Assembly: GCF_002831685.1 (NCBI RefSeq)
Contig: NZ_CP025119.1
Coordinates: 593,001-657,000, forward strand
DNA length: 64,000 nucleotides
Source: Polaribacter sp. ALD11
GTDB lineage: Bacteria; Bacteroidota; Bacteroidia; Flavobacteriales; Flavobacteriaceae
Direction: 5' to 3'
The position numbers and the translations under genes are program-made. Positions 37,745 to 46,938 of the stretch are shown here, in pieces (the stretch's first letter is position 1; each line of letters opens with the position of its first letter). The notes under the pieces were generated by a model. That model worked only from the letters and a program-made list of their open reading frames with translations, ran no database searches and had not been told where the DNA came from.

Positions 37745-38947
37745 TTACACTGCTTTTTTTTTCGTTAAATTTAAATATTGCACCAATAATAAAGATGCAA
37801 CACCACAAACGAAAAAGCCAATAAATAGCGGTAGCGCTGTTTTATTTATAAAGCTACCAATATAAGTTGCAATTGGTACTGCCATAATGGTAGAAACAAA
37901 ACCATTAATTGCTGCTCCAATACCAGCAATATGACCAATTGGCTGCATCGCTAATGCTCTTGTATTACCAAATAAAAATCCGATTGCAAAAAATTGCAAC
38001 CAAAAAAAGGTTACTAATATGTAAATACTCGGATTGCTTTCTCCGGAATACAGTAGAATATAAACAACAGGAACTAATGTAAAAACAATAGTAAAAATCT
38101 TTATTAATTTAAGCATTCCTAATTTTACAACTAAAGTTCCGTTTAAAAAGGTTGCAAAACCAATACCAATGGCAAGACCCGCAAAAATAAAAGGAAATTC
38201 TTCTTTTAGATTGTATTGTTGCTCAAAAATTTGTTGACTTGCACTTAAATACACCATGAAAGAACCTGTAATAAAACCAGAAAATAAGGTGAAAATTACA
38301 GCATCTTTATGCCTTAAAAACTCTTTAACACCACTAACAAAAAGAGAGATTTTAAACTTCTTTCTTTTTTCTGGTTGCAAGGTTTCTGGTTGTCTCTTCC
38401 AAAGCCAAATCATTACAAAGAAACCAAATAATAACTGACTGTAAAAGATAGATTTCCAACCATACAAATCTAACATTATCTTACCTATTGCTGGTGCTAC
38501 AACGGGTACAAGAATGAAAATAACTACAATAAAAGACATTACTTTGGCCATGTAGTTTCCGCTAAAACGATCTCTAACCATTGCGATGCTTATGGTTCTT
38601 GGAGCAGAAAGGCCAATTCCTTGTAAAATTCTACCCACAATCATCATTTCTAAACTAGTTGCAAAAACACAGACTAAACTAGCTAGAGAAAAAACAACAA
38701 AACCAACGTAAATAACAGGCTTTCTACCAAAACTATCAGATAATGGCCCAGAAATTAATTGTCCGAAACCCAAACCTAAAAAAATCATGGTAATTAATAG
38801 CTGGTTATTTTTAGGATTTATAATGCCTACAGTTTGGCTAATATCTGCAATTGCAGGTAAAAGTGCATCTATAGATAATGCTACTAAAGACATTAAAGAT
38901 GCCATTATAATAATAAACTCTAACTCTGTTTTTTGCTTAATTCCCAT
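37745..38947 (-). CDS. Bcr/CflA-type multidrug efflux MFS transporter
   Basis: The protein has 400 residues with 12 predicted membrane segments. It has the MFS motif A region LGFGQLISGPLSDSFGRKPVIYVG between helices 2 and 3 and the antiporter-type stretch GRILQGIGLSAPRTISIAMVRDRFSG. It exports drugs or metabolites with proton exchange. It is convergent with the DUF4251 gene and separated from the DUF805 gene by a bidirectional terminator. Confidence 0.9.
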   Translation of the reverse strand: MGIKQKTELEFIIIMASLMSLVALSIDALLPAIADISQTVGIINPKNNQLLITMIFLGLGFGQLISGPLSDSFGRKPVIYVGFVVFSLASLVCVFATSLEMMIVGRILQGIGLSAPRTISIAMVRDRFSGNYMAKVMSFIVVIFILVPVVAPAIGKIMLDLYGWKSIFYSQLLFGFFVMIWLWKRQPETLQPEKRKKFKISLFVSGVKEFLRHKDAVIFTLFSGFITGSFMVYLSASQQIFEQQYNLKEEFPFIFAGLAIGIGFATFLNGTLVVKLGMLKLIKIFTIVFTLVPVVYILLYSGESNPSIYILVTFFWLQFFAIGFLFGNTRALAMQPIGHIAGIGAAINGFVSTIMAVPIATYIGSFINKTALPLFIGFFVCGVASLLLVQYLNLTKKKAV

Positions 38948-39004
38948 AGGGTAAAAGTAGTTTTTTATACCTGATATCTATTTGTGTTTTTCACTTTTAA
39001 TAAT

Positions 39005-39036
39005 AAAAAAAGGATTGCAAATTGCAATCCTTTTTT
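39005..39036. terminator. Bidirectional rho-independent terminator
   Basis: AAAAAAGGATTGCAA pairs with TTGCAATCCTTTTTT around a one-base centre, so U tracts occur on both strands. It sits downstream of the DUF805 gene (minus strand) and upstream of the MFS gene. Confidence 0.85.
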
Positions 39037-39057
39037 TATATGTTTTAGAAAGATGTT

Positions 39058-39459
39058 TTATTCTTTTCCGATAGCATCTATTTCTCTATTACCACGTGCT
39101 TTTGGGTTTTCTCCCCATTGGTTTGTTCCATTTTCACTGTCTGTACAATAAAGAACCAATAACCAAATAGAACCAATTAACGGAATAACACCTATTAAAA
39201 GAAACCAACCACTTTTACCAACATCGTGTAGTCTTCTTACAGTAAGTGCTAAACTTGGAATGAAGGTACCTAAAAAATAAATGTAACTTATAAATAGAAT
39301 ACCTGGGCTCTCTAAGACAGCTGCGATTCCTCCAAATACAGCTACTAGTAATATCGATACTATAGCATTAAATAATACAAACATCCAATACTCTTCTCTT
39401 CTTGCTCTTCCATTAAAATCTGCGTAATGTTCTTTTAAAACTTTTAAATACCAATTCAT
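39058..39459 (-). CDS. DUF805 membrane protein
   Basis: The protein has 133 residues. The DUF805 pattern is GRARREEYWMFVLFN after a short N-terminus, then four hydrophobic segments and the motif LTVRRLHDVGKSGWFLLIGVIPLIGSIW. It is a small inner-membrane protein of unknown function. It lies 53 bp downstream of the DUF58 gene, after which the strand content continues unbroken, so it could be a distal member of that operon. Confidence 0.87.
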   Translation of the reverse strand: MNWYLKVLKEHYADFNGRARREEYWMFVLFNAIVSILLVAVFGGIAAVLESPGILFISYIYFLGTFIPSLALTVRRLHDVGKSGWFLLIGVIPLIGSIWLLVLYCTDSENGTNQWGENPKARGNREIDAIGKE

Positions 39460-39512
39460 CTTTTATTTAGTTTAGTTAATTAGTTAATATTGCCGCGAAA
39501 ATATAGAAATAT

Positions 39513-40847
39513 TTAAAACAATCCTCTAGATTTTAATTTTAAATATTTATTAATGGTATCGCCAGTTAAATTTTCTGGTGAAGTTAATACCGATTGAATT
39601 CCGTATTTCTTTAATTCATTTACAATACTTATTTTTTCGTACATAAATTTTTCGGCAATAATACTATCGTAAACATCTTGAACATTGTCTGCTTCTGTAT
39701 TTATTAAAGACTGTAATTCTGTGTTTTTAAAGAAAACAACCAGCACTAAATGGTTTTTAGCCAATGCACGCAAGTAGGAGAGTTGTCTATTTAAACCGTC
39801 CATAGTTTCGAAATTTGTGTAAATAATTAGCAAACTTCTATGCGTAATTTTTCTTTTGATAACCGAATATAAAGTACTAAAATCTGATTCAGAAAAATCT
39901 GTTTTTAAGTTATGTAAAGCTTCGGAGATTAAACTCATTTGCGAGTTTCGTTTTTCGGCAACAACCCAATCTTCTAAATTTTTAGAAAAAGACAACATAC
40001 CTGCTTTGTCTTGTTTTCTAAGAATAATATTGCTAATAGCCAACGTTGCATTTATGGCGTAATCTAATAAACTTAATTCATTAAATTGCATTTGCATCGC
40101 ACGTCCTTTATCAATAATACTATAGACTGGTTGCGATTTTTCTTCTATATATTGATTCACCATTAACTGGTTTCTCTTTGCTGTCGCTTTCCAATTTAAT
40201 GTTCTAATATCATCACCAGAAACGTATTCTTTAATCTGTTCAAACTCTAAAGAGTGTCCTATTCTACGTACTTTTTTTGTTCCGTAAGAAATAGCATCAT
40301 TTGTAAAAGCCTTAAAATCGAATTCTCTTAATCTTAAAAAAGAGGGGTAACATTTTAATTCTTTTTCTTCCCCTAAAATATATTTTCTAGTTGCTAGCTG
40401 AAGCTTAGAACTTACATACACATTGCTGTTTCCGAAATTATAAACACCTCTTTCTGATGGTTTTAAATCGTAATAAATGATTTTTTCTTGTTTGGGTGAA
40501 ATTATCAAAGGAAAAATAAAATCTCTTTTTTGAAATTGAAAAGGCAATTCTTCAATAATTGATAAATGATTGGTAAAACGATAGTTGTTCTTTATTTTTA
40601 ACGTGACTTTATTCAGATCTCCGTTAGATAATCTTTCAGGTAAAATACGCTCTAAAGAAATGCCTTTTTTTGTATTGTATAGCAGAAATATATCCACAAA
40701 AACCAATACAGAACCTATAAATAACAATACTTTAGAAACTTCAAAAAAGATAGGAATAAAAAAACCAACCACAAATAATACAGCTACAGTTCCTAAAAAG
40801 TAGAATAAACGATTATTTAAAAAAAGTGTGTTGTAGAATTGTTTCAA
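39513..40847 (-). CDS. DUF58 protein with a VWA-like region
   Basis: The protein has 444 residues with two N-terminal membrane segments (about 15-60). The DUF58 motif is VRRIGHSLEFEQIKEYVSGDDIRTLNWKATAKRNQLMVNQY, followed by a degenerate von Willebrand A-like domain (SIIDKGRAMQM). DUF58 proteins work with MoxR AAA ATPases, thought to be chaperones that insert metals or cofactors or mature protein complexes. It is the last or next-to-last gene of the minus-strand MoxR block. Confidence 0.88.
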   Translation of the reverse strand: MKQFYNTLFLNNRLFYFLGTVAVLFVVGFFIPIFFEVSKVLLFIGSVLVFVDIFLLYNTKKGISLERILPERLSNGDLNKVTLKIKNNYRFTNHLSIIEELPFQFQKRDFIFPLIISPKQEKIIYYDLKPSERGVYNFGNSNVYVSSKLQLATRKYILGEEKELKCYPSFLRLREFDFKAFTNDAISYGTKKVRRIGHSLEFEQIKEYVSGDDIRTLNWKATAKRNQLMVNQYIEEKSQPVYSIIDKGRAMQMQFNELSLLDYAINATLAISNIILRKQDKAGMLSFSKNLEDWVVAEKRNSQMSLISEALHNLKTDFSESDFSTLYSVIKRKITHRSLLIIYTNFETMDGLNRQLSYLRALAKNHLVLVVFFKNTELQSLINTEADNVQDVYDSIIAEKFMYEKISIVNELKKYGIQSVLTSPENLTGDTINKYLKLKSRGLF

Positions 40848-40882
40848 AAATAGGTGTATTTGATAAATTGTTTATTTTGTAT

Positions 40883-40930
40883 GGTTGAGCTCAGTCGAAA
40901 ATTACAGAAACCTCTCGACTGCGCTCGAGG
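40883..40930. repeat. REP-like palindromic element between the moxR and DUF58 genes
   Basis: GGTTGAGCTCAGTCGAAA (40883-40900) and CTCTCGACTGCGCTCGAGG (40912-40930) share the GAGC/TCGA core in opposite orientation, and the second half folds on itself (CTCGA...TCGAG). GC content is far above the surroundings. Similar TCGACTGMGCTC palindromes are scattered in many flavobacterial genomes. Confidence 0.5.
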
Positions 40931-40951
40931 AAACCTTTTTTAATAGTAAAA

Positions 40952-41971
40952 CTATCTAGGTATCTCAACAGCTTCAATAATTTGTTCTATTATTTGTTTG
41001 CTTCCCAAACCTTCCATTTCTCTTTCTGGGGTTACAATTACCCTGTGTTGTAAAACAGGTATTGTTGCTTTCTTAATATCTTCTGGGGTTACAAAATCTC
41101 GTCCGTCAATTGCAGCAAAAGATTTTGAAGCATTTAAAATAGCAATACTTGCTCTTGGTGAAGCACCTAAATATAAAAACGAGTTAGAACGCGTGTTTAC
41201 AACAATATTTGCAATGTATTTTAGTAGGTTTTCTTCAATGGCAATCTGATTGACCAAGTTTCTAAACTCCATAATTTTAGCCGCAGAAATTACGGTTTCA
41301 ATTTTACTAGATTTTGTTGTGTTTTTTAAAGCTTGTTCTCTAAATATAATCTCAAACTCTTCATCAGCATTCGGGTATTCTACATTTATTTTGAATAAAA
41401 AACGATCTAATTGTGCTTCTGGTAAACGATATGTTCCTTCTTGCTCAATCGGGTTCTGAGTTGCCAAAACCATAAAAGGTTCGTCCATTTTATAGGTTTT
41501 ACCATCTATTGTTACTTGTTTTTCTTCCATTACCTCAAACAAAGCAGCTTGTGTTTTTGCTGGTGCTCTGTTAATTTCATCAATAAGAATCATGTTCGAA
41601 AAAATAGGCCCTTTTTTAAACTCAAATTCAGACGTTTGTAGATTGTAAACAGAAGTTCCTAAAATATCTGACGGCATTAAATCTGGTGTAAACTGAATTC
41701 TACTAAAATCGGCAGCAATGGTTTTAGATAATAGTTTTGCAGTAATGGTTTTTGCAACTCCAGGAACACCTTCAATTAAAACATGGCCGTCTGAGAGTAG
41801 CGCAACAATTAATAAATCTAACATGTCTTTTTGCCCAACAATTACTTTCTGTAATTGTTCTTTAATTTTAAACACATTTTCTTGCAATTCAGAAACATCT
41901 ATTCTGTTCTTAAACGCTATATTATTAGAAGTTTCTTCGGTATTTAAGTTTTCTATATTTGGTGTTTCCAT
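40952..41971 (-). CDS. MoxR-family AAA+ ATPase
   Basis: The protein has 339 residues. Walker A is GVPGVAKT, Walker B is MILIDEINRAPAKTQAAL, and sensor/arginine regions include LATQNPIEQEGTYRLPEAQLDRFLF. It acts with the DUF58 protein encoded downstream. The neighbouring DUF4350, DUF4129 and SpoIIM genes make this the usual Bacteroidota MoxR block. Confidence 0.94.
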   Translation of the reverse strand: METPNIENLNTEETSNNIAFKNRIDVSELQENVFKIKEQLQKVIVGQKDMLDLLIVALLSDGHVLIEGVPGVAKTITAKLLSKTIAADFSRIQFTPDLMPSDILGTSVYNLQTSEFEFKKGPIFSNMILIDEINRAPAKTQAALFEVMEEKQVTIDGKTYKMDEPFMVLATQNPIEQEGTYRLPEAQLDRFLFKINVEYPNADEEFEIIFREQALKNTTKSSKIETVISAAKIMEFRNLVNQIAIEENLLKYIANIVVNTRSNSFLYLGASPRASIAILNASKSFAAIDGRDFVTPEDIKKATIPVLQHRVIVTPEREMEGLGSKQIIEQIIEAVEIPR

Positions 41972-41973
41972 AG

Positions 41974-43179
41974 TTATTTTTTTAAGAAATTTTCTATCAT
42001 TTTATGCAGTCCAATTAACTCTTCTTCAGAGCATTCTAACTTCTTATTTAAAGTGATAATTGTATGTATTAAATATTTTGTTTTCTGGATTTCGTTTCCA
42101 GATTTTGCTGCCAATTTTTCAATGAAACCTGCACTTAAATTAGACGTTTCAATTAAATACTTAGAACGGACTTTCTCTAAGAAAAAAGCAATCTTTTTAT
42201 CTACTAAATTTTTATGATCTCCTTCACTTAAATACAAATTTGAAATGGTTTGTGTAAAGGCTACTGTTGTGTTTTTTAAAGGTGCTATTACAGGAATTGC
42301 GCGTTGTTTTCTACGTGCATTAAAAAGCATGAATAATAATAAACCTGCCAAAGAAACAACTAAGAACCAAGTTAAAGTTTTATGTTTTAGAAAGAATTTA
42401 AAGATACTTGGTTTCTTTTCATCAGCATCTGAATATCTACTTGTTTTTAAATGAACGTCCCATAAAATAGCATCTTTTGATAGATAGGAGAGAAGGTTCT
42501 CTACATATTCAACCTTGTTATTTAGTAAATAATAGTTGGTAAAAACAACAGGATTTGTGTGCAAGTAAAAAGCACCTTTTCCATGATATATCTTAATAAA
42601 ATTCGGAACTTCTTCTCCGTCTATTTTGGTAGTTCCTAAAACAATGGTTTTATTTTTATTGTATTGTAAAAAATAATTTCTACGGATGTTTCTCTCAAAA
42701 TGATAGGTTTTATCTCGAAAATCTTTATTTTTTAAATAAAAAGTTCCTTTTAATTTTTTGAAATCAGCCGTTGAAAAAATATCTTTGTCTAAATCATTTG
42801 TAGTAAATTCTAACTGCTCTTTAAAATTTTCTTTGAAAAAATTTAAGGATATAAATGCAGAATTCCCTTGTTTTACAAACTCTAAAAGAGCTGTTGTGCC
42901 TGCTGCAGTCTGTTTGTAGGCAGCATTCTTTAGTAGAATGTAATTTCTTGTTTTTGTAGAATCACTGTCAAGCAATAAATAATCATAGAAATTATCTTTT
43001 AAAACGGTAATTTCTTGCCCCTCGAAAAGTGTGTTGGCTTCGTTTGAAATGATATAATTACCAAACGGACTTTTTTCTTTCTCTCTATAATTTTCTTTCC
43101 AATCTGTTTTTTTACAACTTGTAAAGATTACAGTTGATACTATAAAGAGTGCTTTTAGTATGCTTGCTAGTTTCATCAT
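41974..43179 (-). CDS. DUF4350 membrane-anchored protein
   Basis: The protein has 401 residues. The N-terminus is lipoprotein-like (STVIFTSC). A periplasmic GATase-like DUF4350 domain occupies about 40-250, a single membrane segment (WFLVVSLAGLLLFMLFNARRK) lies at about 272-292, and a cytoplasmic helical tail follows. The start overlaps the preceding gene by 4 bp (ATGA), and the MoxR gene follows after 2 bp. Function unknown; always found with MoxR/DUF58 partners. Confidence 0.85.
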   Translation of the reverse strand: MMKLASILKALFIVSTVIFTSCKKTDWKENYREKEKSPFGNYIISNEANTLFEGQEITVLKDNFYDYLLLDSDSTKTRNYILLKNAAYKQTAAGTTALLEFVKQGNSAFISLNFFKENFKEQLEFTTNDLDKDIFSTADFKKLKGTFYLKNKDFRDKTYHFERNIRRNYFLQYNKNKTIVLGTTKIDGEEVPNFIKIYHGKGAFYLHTNPVVFTNYYLLNNKVEYVENLLSYLSKDAILWDVHLKTSRYSDADEKKPSIFKFFLKHKTLTWFLVVSLAGLLLFMLFNARRKQRAIPVIAPLKNTTVAFTQTISNLYLSEGDHKNLVDKKIAFFLEKVRSKYLIETSNLSAGFIEKLAAKSGNEIQKTKYLIHTIITLNKKLECSEEELIGLHKMIENFLKK

Positions 43180-43895
43180 TTATTTAAATATTTTTTAAAT
43201 GATACATACTTCTCTTGAATTTTACTAAAATCGTTATTATTTATAGGGAATTCACCATACCAAACATAATTGTAAACGTAAGAAAGGTAAGAGAAACGCT
43301 CTCTAATATTTCCTTTCTCTAATTCAAATTTATAGGCTGCATTGGTTTTATCCTTATGATAATCGATCAACTTTTTATTCGATAATTCTTTTAAAATAGA
43401 TAAATAACTGTATCGAACCGCTAATCTGTATTGCTTTTCTAAAATTGCTTGTTGTAATAAGGCTTCTAAATCTACTTCATGAATATCTTCGTCTTCATAG
43501 ACCAGTTTTTCTGCAACTTTCTTCTTTCCTTTTTTGAAGTTCCAAAAGCCAATTTCAGCACCTAAAACCAGTTTTAAAATAATAAAAACAACAAATCCAC
43601 CTAATAAAAACGGAAAAATAGCTTGCATAAAGGAAGCAAAACCTTTTAGGAAACTCCAGTCTGTTGGTGAACTCTCTTTTTCTTTAGGAACATCTTTTTC
43701 TTCTGTATAAATAAAATCTTCCTCAGAATACCTTGATTTTAAATCTTCTTTAAATTCCCTTTTAGAAGTATATGCAACCGTTTTTACATATTTAGTGGTG
43801 TCTTTTACCACAGAAAGACTGTCAAGATCTTTCTCTTGAGCATTTATCAACAAAGAAAACTGTGCGATTATAAAAAACAAAATAATTTTTCTCAT
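43176..43895 (-). CDS. DUF4129 protein
   Basis: The protein has 239 residues with a signal peptide (MRKIILFFIIAQFSLLINAQ), a membrane segment at about 95-117 (FASFMQAIFPFLLGGFVVFIILKLVLG), and a C-terminal DUF4129 domain (LEALLQQAILEKQYRLAVRYSYLSILKELSNKKLIDYHKDKTN...FSYLSYVYNYVWYGEFPI). It overlaps both neighbours by 4 bp (ATGA), which implies coupled translation. Confidence 0.86.
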   Translation of the reverse strand: MRKIILFFIIAQFSLLINAQEKDLDSLSVVKDTTKYVKTVAYTSKREFKEDLKSRYSEEDFIYTEEKDVPKEKESSPTDWSFLKGFASFMQAIFPFLLGGFVVFIILKLVLGAEIGFWNFKKGKKKVAEKLVYEDEDIHEVDLEALLQQAILEKQYRLAVRYSYLSILKELSNKKLIDYHKDKTNAAYKFELEKGNIRERFSYLSYVYNYVWYGEFPINNNDFSKIQEKYVSFKKYLNK

Positions 43896-44860
43896 GAACG
43901 CAACTGGTGTTTTCTAGCCACTTTATAAGGCAAAATTAAATAGTAATAACTAATAGTAGCTAAACTAAATAGAATAATTGCAAAGCAAATAATTGTAGGC
44001 ATTGTATTCGAATACCTAGTAACATACCCTTCTAAAAATGCTGCTGCAATGGTAAACGGAATGGTGCTAATAAATATGTAAAAAGCATCTCTAACTCCTT
44101 TTTTAAACGATTCGAAACGTTTTAATGTTCCTGGGAACAAAATACTTGCCCCAATAATATAACCAGTTGCAGCTTCAATAATAATTCCGAAAATCTCGTA
44201 AGTACCATGAATCCAAATTCCTTTGATACTATCGAAAAAACTATTTTGCTGATAAAAGAAAGCTTGAAAAACAGCCACCATAATTCCGTTAACAACTACA
44301 TAAAAGCCAGTGCCAATTCCTAAAAATAAACCAGAAAGAAACATATTTAAACCAACTCTTTGGTTGTTATTATAGATTCCAATAAAGGTTCCCCAATTAC
44401 TACCACCCTTATAAATAGCCATGGCATCGCCACTTTCTATATTCTCTAAAGTCTGATTTACGTAGTCATTTCCTAGAATTTGTCTTGCAAAAGTTTCATC
44501 ATTAAAAGTTGATAATAAACCTATAAAAAAGCAGATAAAGAAAAAGGCAAACGACAAATAAATGTATTTTCTATATTGATAGGCGAGGAGTGGTACTTTA
44601 TCAAAAAAGAAATATAATAAAATATTTTGATCTCTTCTTTTAGCGTGATATACCTTGTCGAAGCTACTTTTAGCAAGCTTATTTAGATAGGTAGTTACTT
44701 TACTTTTAGGGTAATAGGTTTGTGCATATACCAAATCATTCATGATTTTTATATGCAGGTTGGCTATGTCGTCTGGACTTTTTTTCTTTTTATTTGAAAT
44801 TACTTGTTCAAATTCGAGCCATTTTTCTTTATTTTGCTTTATAAAAGCGACCTCTCTCAT
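43892..44860 (-). CDS. SpoIIM-family (stage II sporulation protein M-like) membrane protein
   Basis: The protein has 322 residues from the Met at 44860 (MREVAFIKQNKEKWLEFEQVI). An upstream ATG at 44941 would overlap the divergent RDD gene and adds an unrelated N-terminus. It has about five or six membrane segments after residue 110, including GTFIGIYNNNQRVGLNMFLSGLFLGIGTGFYVVVNG and IWIHGTYEIFGIIIEAATGYIIG, the SpoIIM/DUF95 signature. This organism does not sporulate; in Bacteroidota the family belongs to the MoxR block. Confidence 0.87.
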   Translation of the reverse strand: MREVAFIKQNKEKWLEFEQVISNKKKKSPDDIANLHIKIMNDLVYAQTYYPKSKVTTYLNKLAKSSFDKVYHAKRRDQNILLYFFFDKVPLLAYQYRKYIYLSFAFFFICFFIGLLSTFNDETFARQILGNDYVNQTLENIESGDAMAIYKGGSNWGTFIGIYNNNQRVGLNMFLSGLFLGIGTGFYVVVNGIMVAVFQAFFYQQNSFFDSIKGIWIHGTYEIFGIIIEAATGYIIGASILFPGTLKRFESFKKGVRDAFYIFISTIPFTIAAAFLEGYVTRYSNTMPTIICFAIILFSLATISYYYLILPYKVARKHQLRS

Positions 44861-44882
44861 TAAGAGCGAATTTAAACATTGC

Positions 44883-45695
44883 ATGAAAACACTCCAAATA
44901 AAAACAGCACAAAATGTAAATATTAATTTTACGGTAGCCAATGTTGGTCAGCGTCTGTTAGCATTTATGATAGACAACGTCATTAAATTCACTTATTTAT
45001 ACTTTGTCTATTCTGTTTTTGATTTTCAGGCCGTAGAACGTGTTTTTTCTGGTGATAATTGGACCATACAAGCCGTTGGTATTTTAGTATTAATTCCGGT
45101 TACTTTTTACTCTTTGTATTCAGAGATTTTATTAGACGGACAAACTTTAGGAAAGAAGCTTATAAAGATTAAGGTTATTAATGAAGACGGTTTTAAACCA
45201 AGTATTACAGATTTTGTAATGCGTTGGTTTTTACGTATTGTAGATTTTAATTTATTTGTTTTATTAGGTGTTTATATTTATTCTGTAGGTTTAGATAATC
45301 AAGATTTTTTGATGGGTTTGGCTTTTTTAGCTGGAAAATTGATTGGATTATTATTGATTATTTTCACAAATAAGAGTCAACGTTTTGGAGATATCATAGC
45401 AAATACCGTTGTAATTTCTTTAAAAGATGAAGTACAGTTTTCTGAAACCATTTTAGAGAACATCTCAAACAAATACATTCCAACGTATCCGAATGTTATT
45501 AAACTGTCAGACAATGATGCTCGTATTATTAAAAACACATTTCAGTCTGCTAAGAAATTTAATGATTTAAAAACTTTAATGACGCTCCGTTCTAAAATAC
45601 TAGAAGTAACCGAGATTAAATCTGTGCATAAAAGTGATAAAGAATTTATTGATGTTGTTTTAAAAGATTACAATTATTACACACAAAGCATGTAA
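44883..45695 (+). CDS. RDD-family membrane protein
   Basis: The protein has 270 residues from ATG 44883 (MKTLQIKTAQNVNINFTVANVGQRLLAFMIDNVI). The RDD features are the Arg in GQRLLAFMIDN, LLDGQTLGKKLIKIKVINEDGFKPSITDFVMRWFLRIVDF, and the late RFGDIIANTVVI. It has four membrane segments and an 85-residue cytoplasmic C-terminal tail. It is divergent from the SpoIIM gene with only 22 bp between the starts, so the two promoters must overlap the coding ends. Confidence 0.86.
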   Translation: MKTLQIKTAQNVNINFTVANVGQRLLAFMIDNVIKFTYLYFVYSVFDFQAVERVFSGDNWTIQAVGILVLIPVTFYSLYSEILLDGQTLGKKLIKIKVINEDGFKPSITDFVMRWFLRIVDFNLFVLLGVYIYSVGLDNQDFLMGLAFLAGKLIGLLLIIFTNKSQRFGDIIANTVVISLKDEVQFSETILENISNKYIPTYPNVIKLSDNDARIIKNTFQSAKKFNDLKTLMTLRSKILEVTEIKSVHKSDKEFIDVVLKDYNYYTQSM

Positions 45696-45746
45696 GGAGT
45701 TTGCTTTGAAAAACTCTATTTAACATAATATAAATTATAATACATT

Positions 45747-45790
45747 TTTAATTATGGATTATCCTGTGGATGGGATGATTCATAATTAAA
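45747..45790. terminator. Hairpin between the convergent RDD and metallophosphatase genes
   Basis: TTTAATTATG (45747-45756) pairs perfectly with CATAATTAAA (45781-45790), with further pairing inside (ATCC/GGAT). It has no clean U tract beyond the arms, so it may be a weak bidirectional terminator. Confidence 0.45.
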
Positions 45791-45850
45791 AGCTATTTAA
45801 AGGAAAAAAATAGTGATAGCTATAATTCTATATTATGTAAAATACCCTAG

Positions 45851-45900
45851 AAAGCTTTTACCAAAGCAAAGTAACATAACGCAGAACATTCTAATACAGG
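45851..45900 (+). repeat. Dispersed intergenic repeat, copy A
   Basis: The stretch AAAGCTTTTACCAAAGCAAA followed by GTAACATAACGCAGAACATT and CTAATACAGG is closely matched at 58054-58104 and 62167-62213. It lies in the 328-bp gap between convergent genes, which contains no coding region. Confidence 0.65.
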
Positions 45901-46023
45901 TATAAAACAACCTTATTTTATATTAGGCACTATTTTAGTGCAAAAATATAGAATTAATTTCATCAATTAATTCTATACAAAAACTTCATATAAAATTTAA
46001 TTTAGAAGGTTAAAGATTTATAA

Positions 46024-46938
46024 TCAAACTAAAATAGTTGTGCCTTTTGATGTTTTATTGTTTTGTTCATCAAAATAAAAATCTATTCTTCCTAGGTTAA
46101 TTCCATATGCTCCAACTTGATTCACAAGCGTGTTTTCTCCTTCTATATTTTTTACAATTGTAGGTTTTGGTAAAAATGTATGTGTATGTCCACCAATAAT
46201 TAAATCAATATCTTTTGTGATTTTCGCTAAATTTAAATCAGATATTTTATCTCGATTATTTTTATAATAGTACCCTAAGTGAGATAAACAGATAATTAAA
46301 TCACATTTTTCTTTATTTTTTAGTTCACTTGTTATATCCTGAGTAATTTCAACGGGGTTTAAGTACCCTGTTTCTTTGTACATTTTTTTATCAACTAAGC
46401 CCTCTAACTCTATACCCAAGCCAAAGATTCCTATTTTAATTCCATCTTTAATAATAATCTTATAGGGTTTTACATGTGTATCTAAAACGGTGTTTTTAAA
46501 ATCGTAATTAGCAGAAACAAAATCGAATTTTGCATTTGGCAATTGTTTATACAAACCATCAATAGAATTATCAAAATCATGATTTCCAATAGTAGCTACA
46601 TCATATTTTAACATGCTCATTAATTTAAACTCAAGCTCGCCTCCAAAATAATTAAAGTAAGGTGTACCTTGAAAAATATCTCCAGCATCTAAAAGCAAGG
46701 TATTTTTATTTTCTTTTCTAATCTGTTCTATCAAAGTAGCACGTCTAGCAACACCACCTTTATTAGGATTTCTAGGATGATTGGCTTTAAAAGGCTCTAT
46801 ATGACTGTGTGTATCATTGGTATGTAAAATAGTAATATGACGTTGGTTTTTGTCTGTAAATGAAGCCAAAGCAACCCCACCAACCATTGTTAATGTAGAA
46901 GCTGCACCTAATTGTTTTATAAAATTTCTTCTTTTCAT
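46024..46938 (-). CDS. Metallophosphatase, N-terminal half of a split 5'-nucleotidase (UshA-type)
   Basis: The protein has 304 residues. The N-terminus is a Tat-type signal (MKRRNFIKQLGAASTLTMVGGVALA). The calcineurin-like dimetal motifs are LHTNDTHSHIEP, DAGDIFQGT, ATIGNHDFD, LSHLGYY and GGHTHTFLP. It hydrolyses phosphate monoesters in the periplasm. Its start overlaps the stop of the upstream gene, which encodes the matching C-terminal domain; together they make up the two domains that are fused in UshA. Confidence 0.9.
   Translation of the reverse strand: MKRRNFIKQLGAASTLTMVGGVALASFTDKNQRHITILHTNDTHSHIEPFKANHPRNPNKGGVARRATLIEQIRKENKNTLLLDAGDIFQGTPYFNYFGGELEFKLMSMLKYDVATIGNHDFDNSIDGLYKQLPNAKFDFVSANYDFKNTVLDTHVKPYKIIIKDGIKIGIFGLGIELEGLVDKKMYKETGYLNPVEITQDITSELKNKEKCDLIICLSHLGYYYKNNRDKISDLNLAKITKDIDLIIGGHTHTFLPKPTIVKNIEGENTLVNQVGAYGINLGRIDFYFDEQNNKTSKGTTILV

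Noticed and set aside
44742..44882. 47-codon N-terminal extension of the RDD protein
   Set aside because: It overlaps the divergent SpoIIM coding region and has no RDD similarity; the Met at 44883 starts the conserved sequence.
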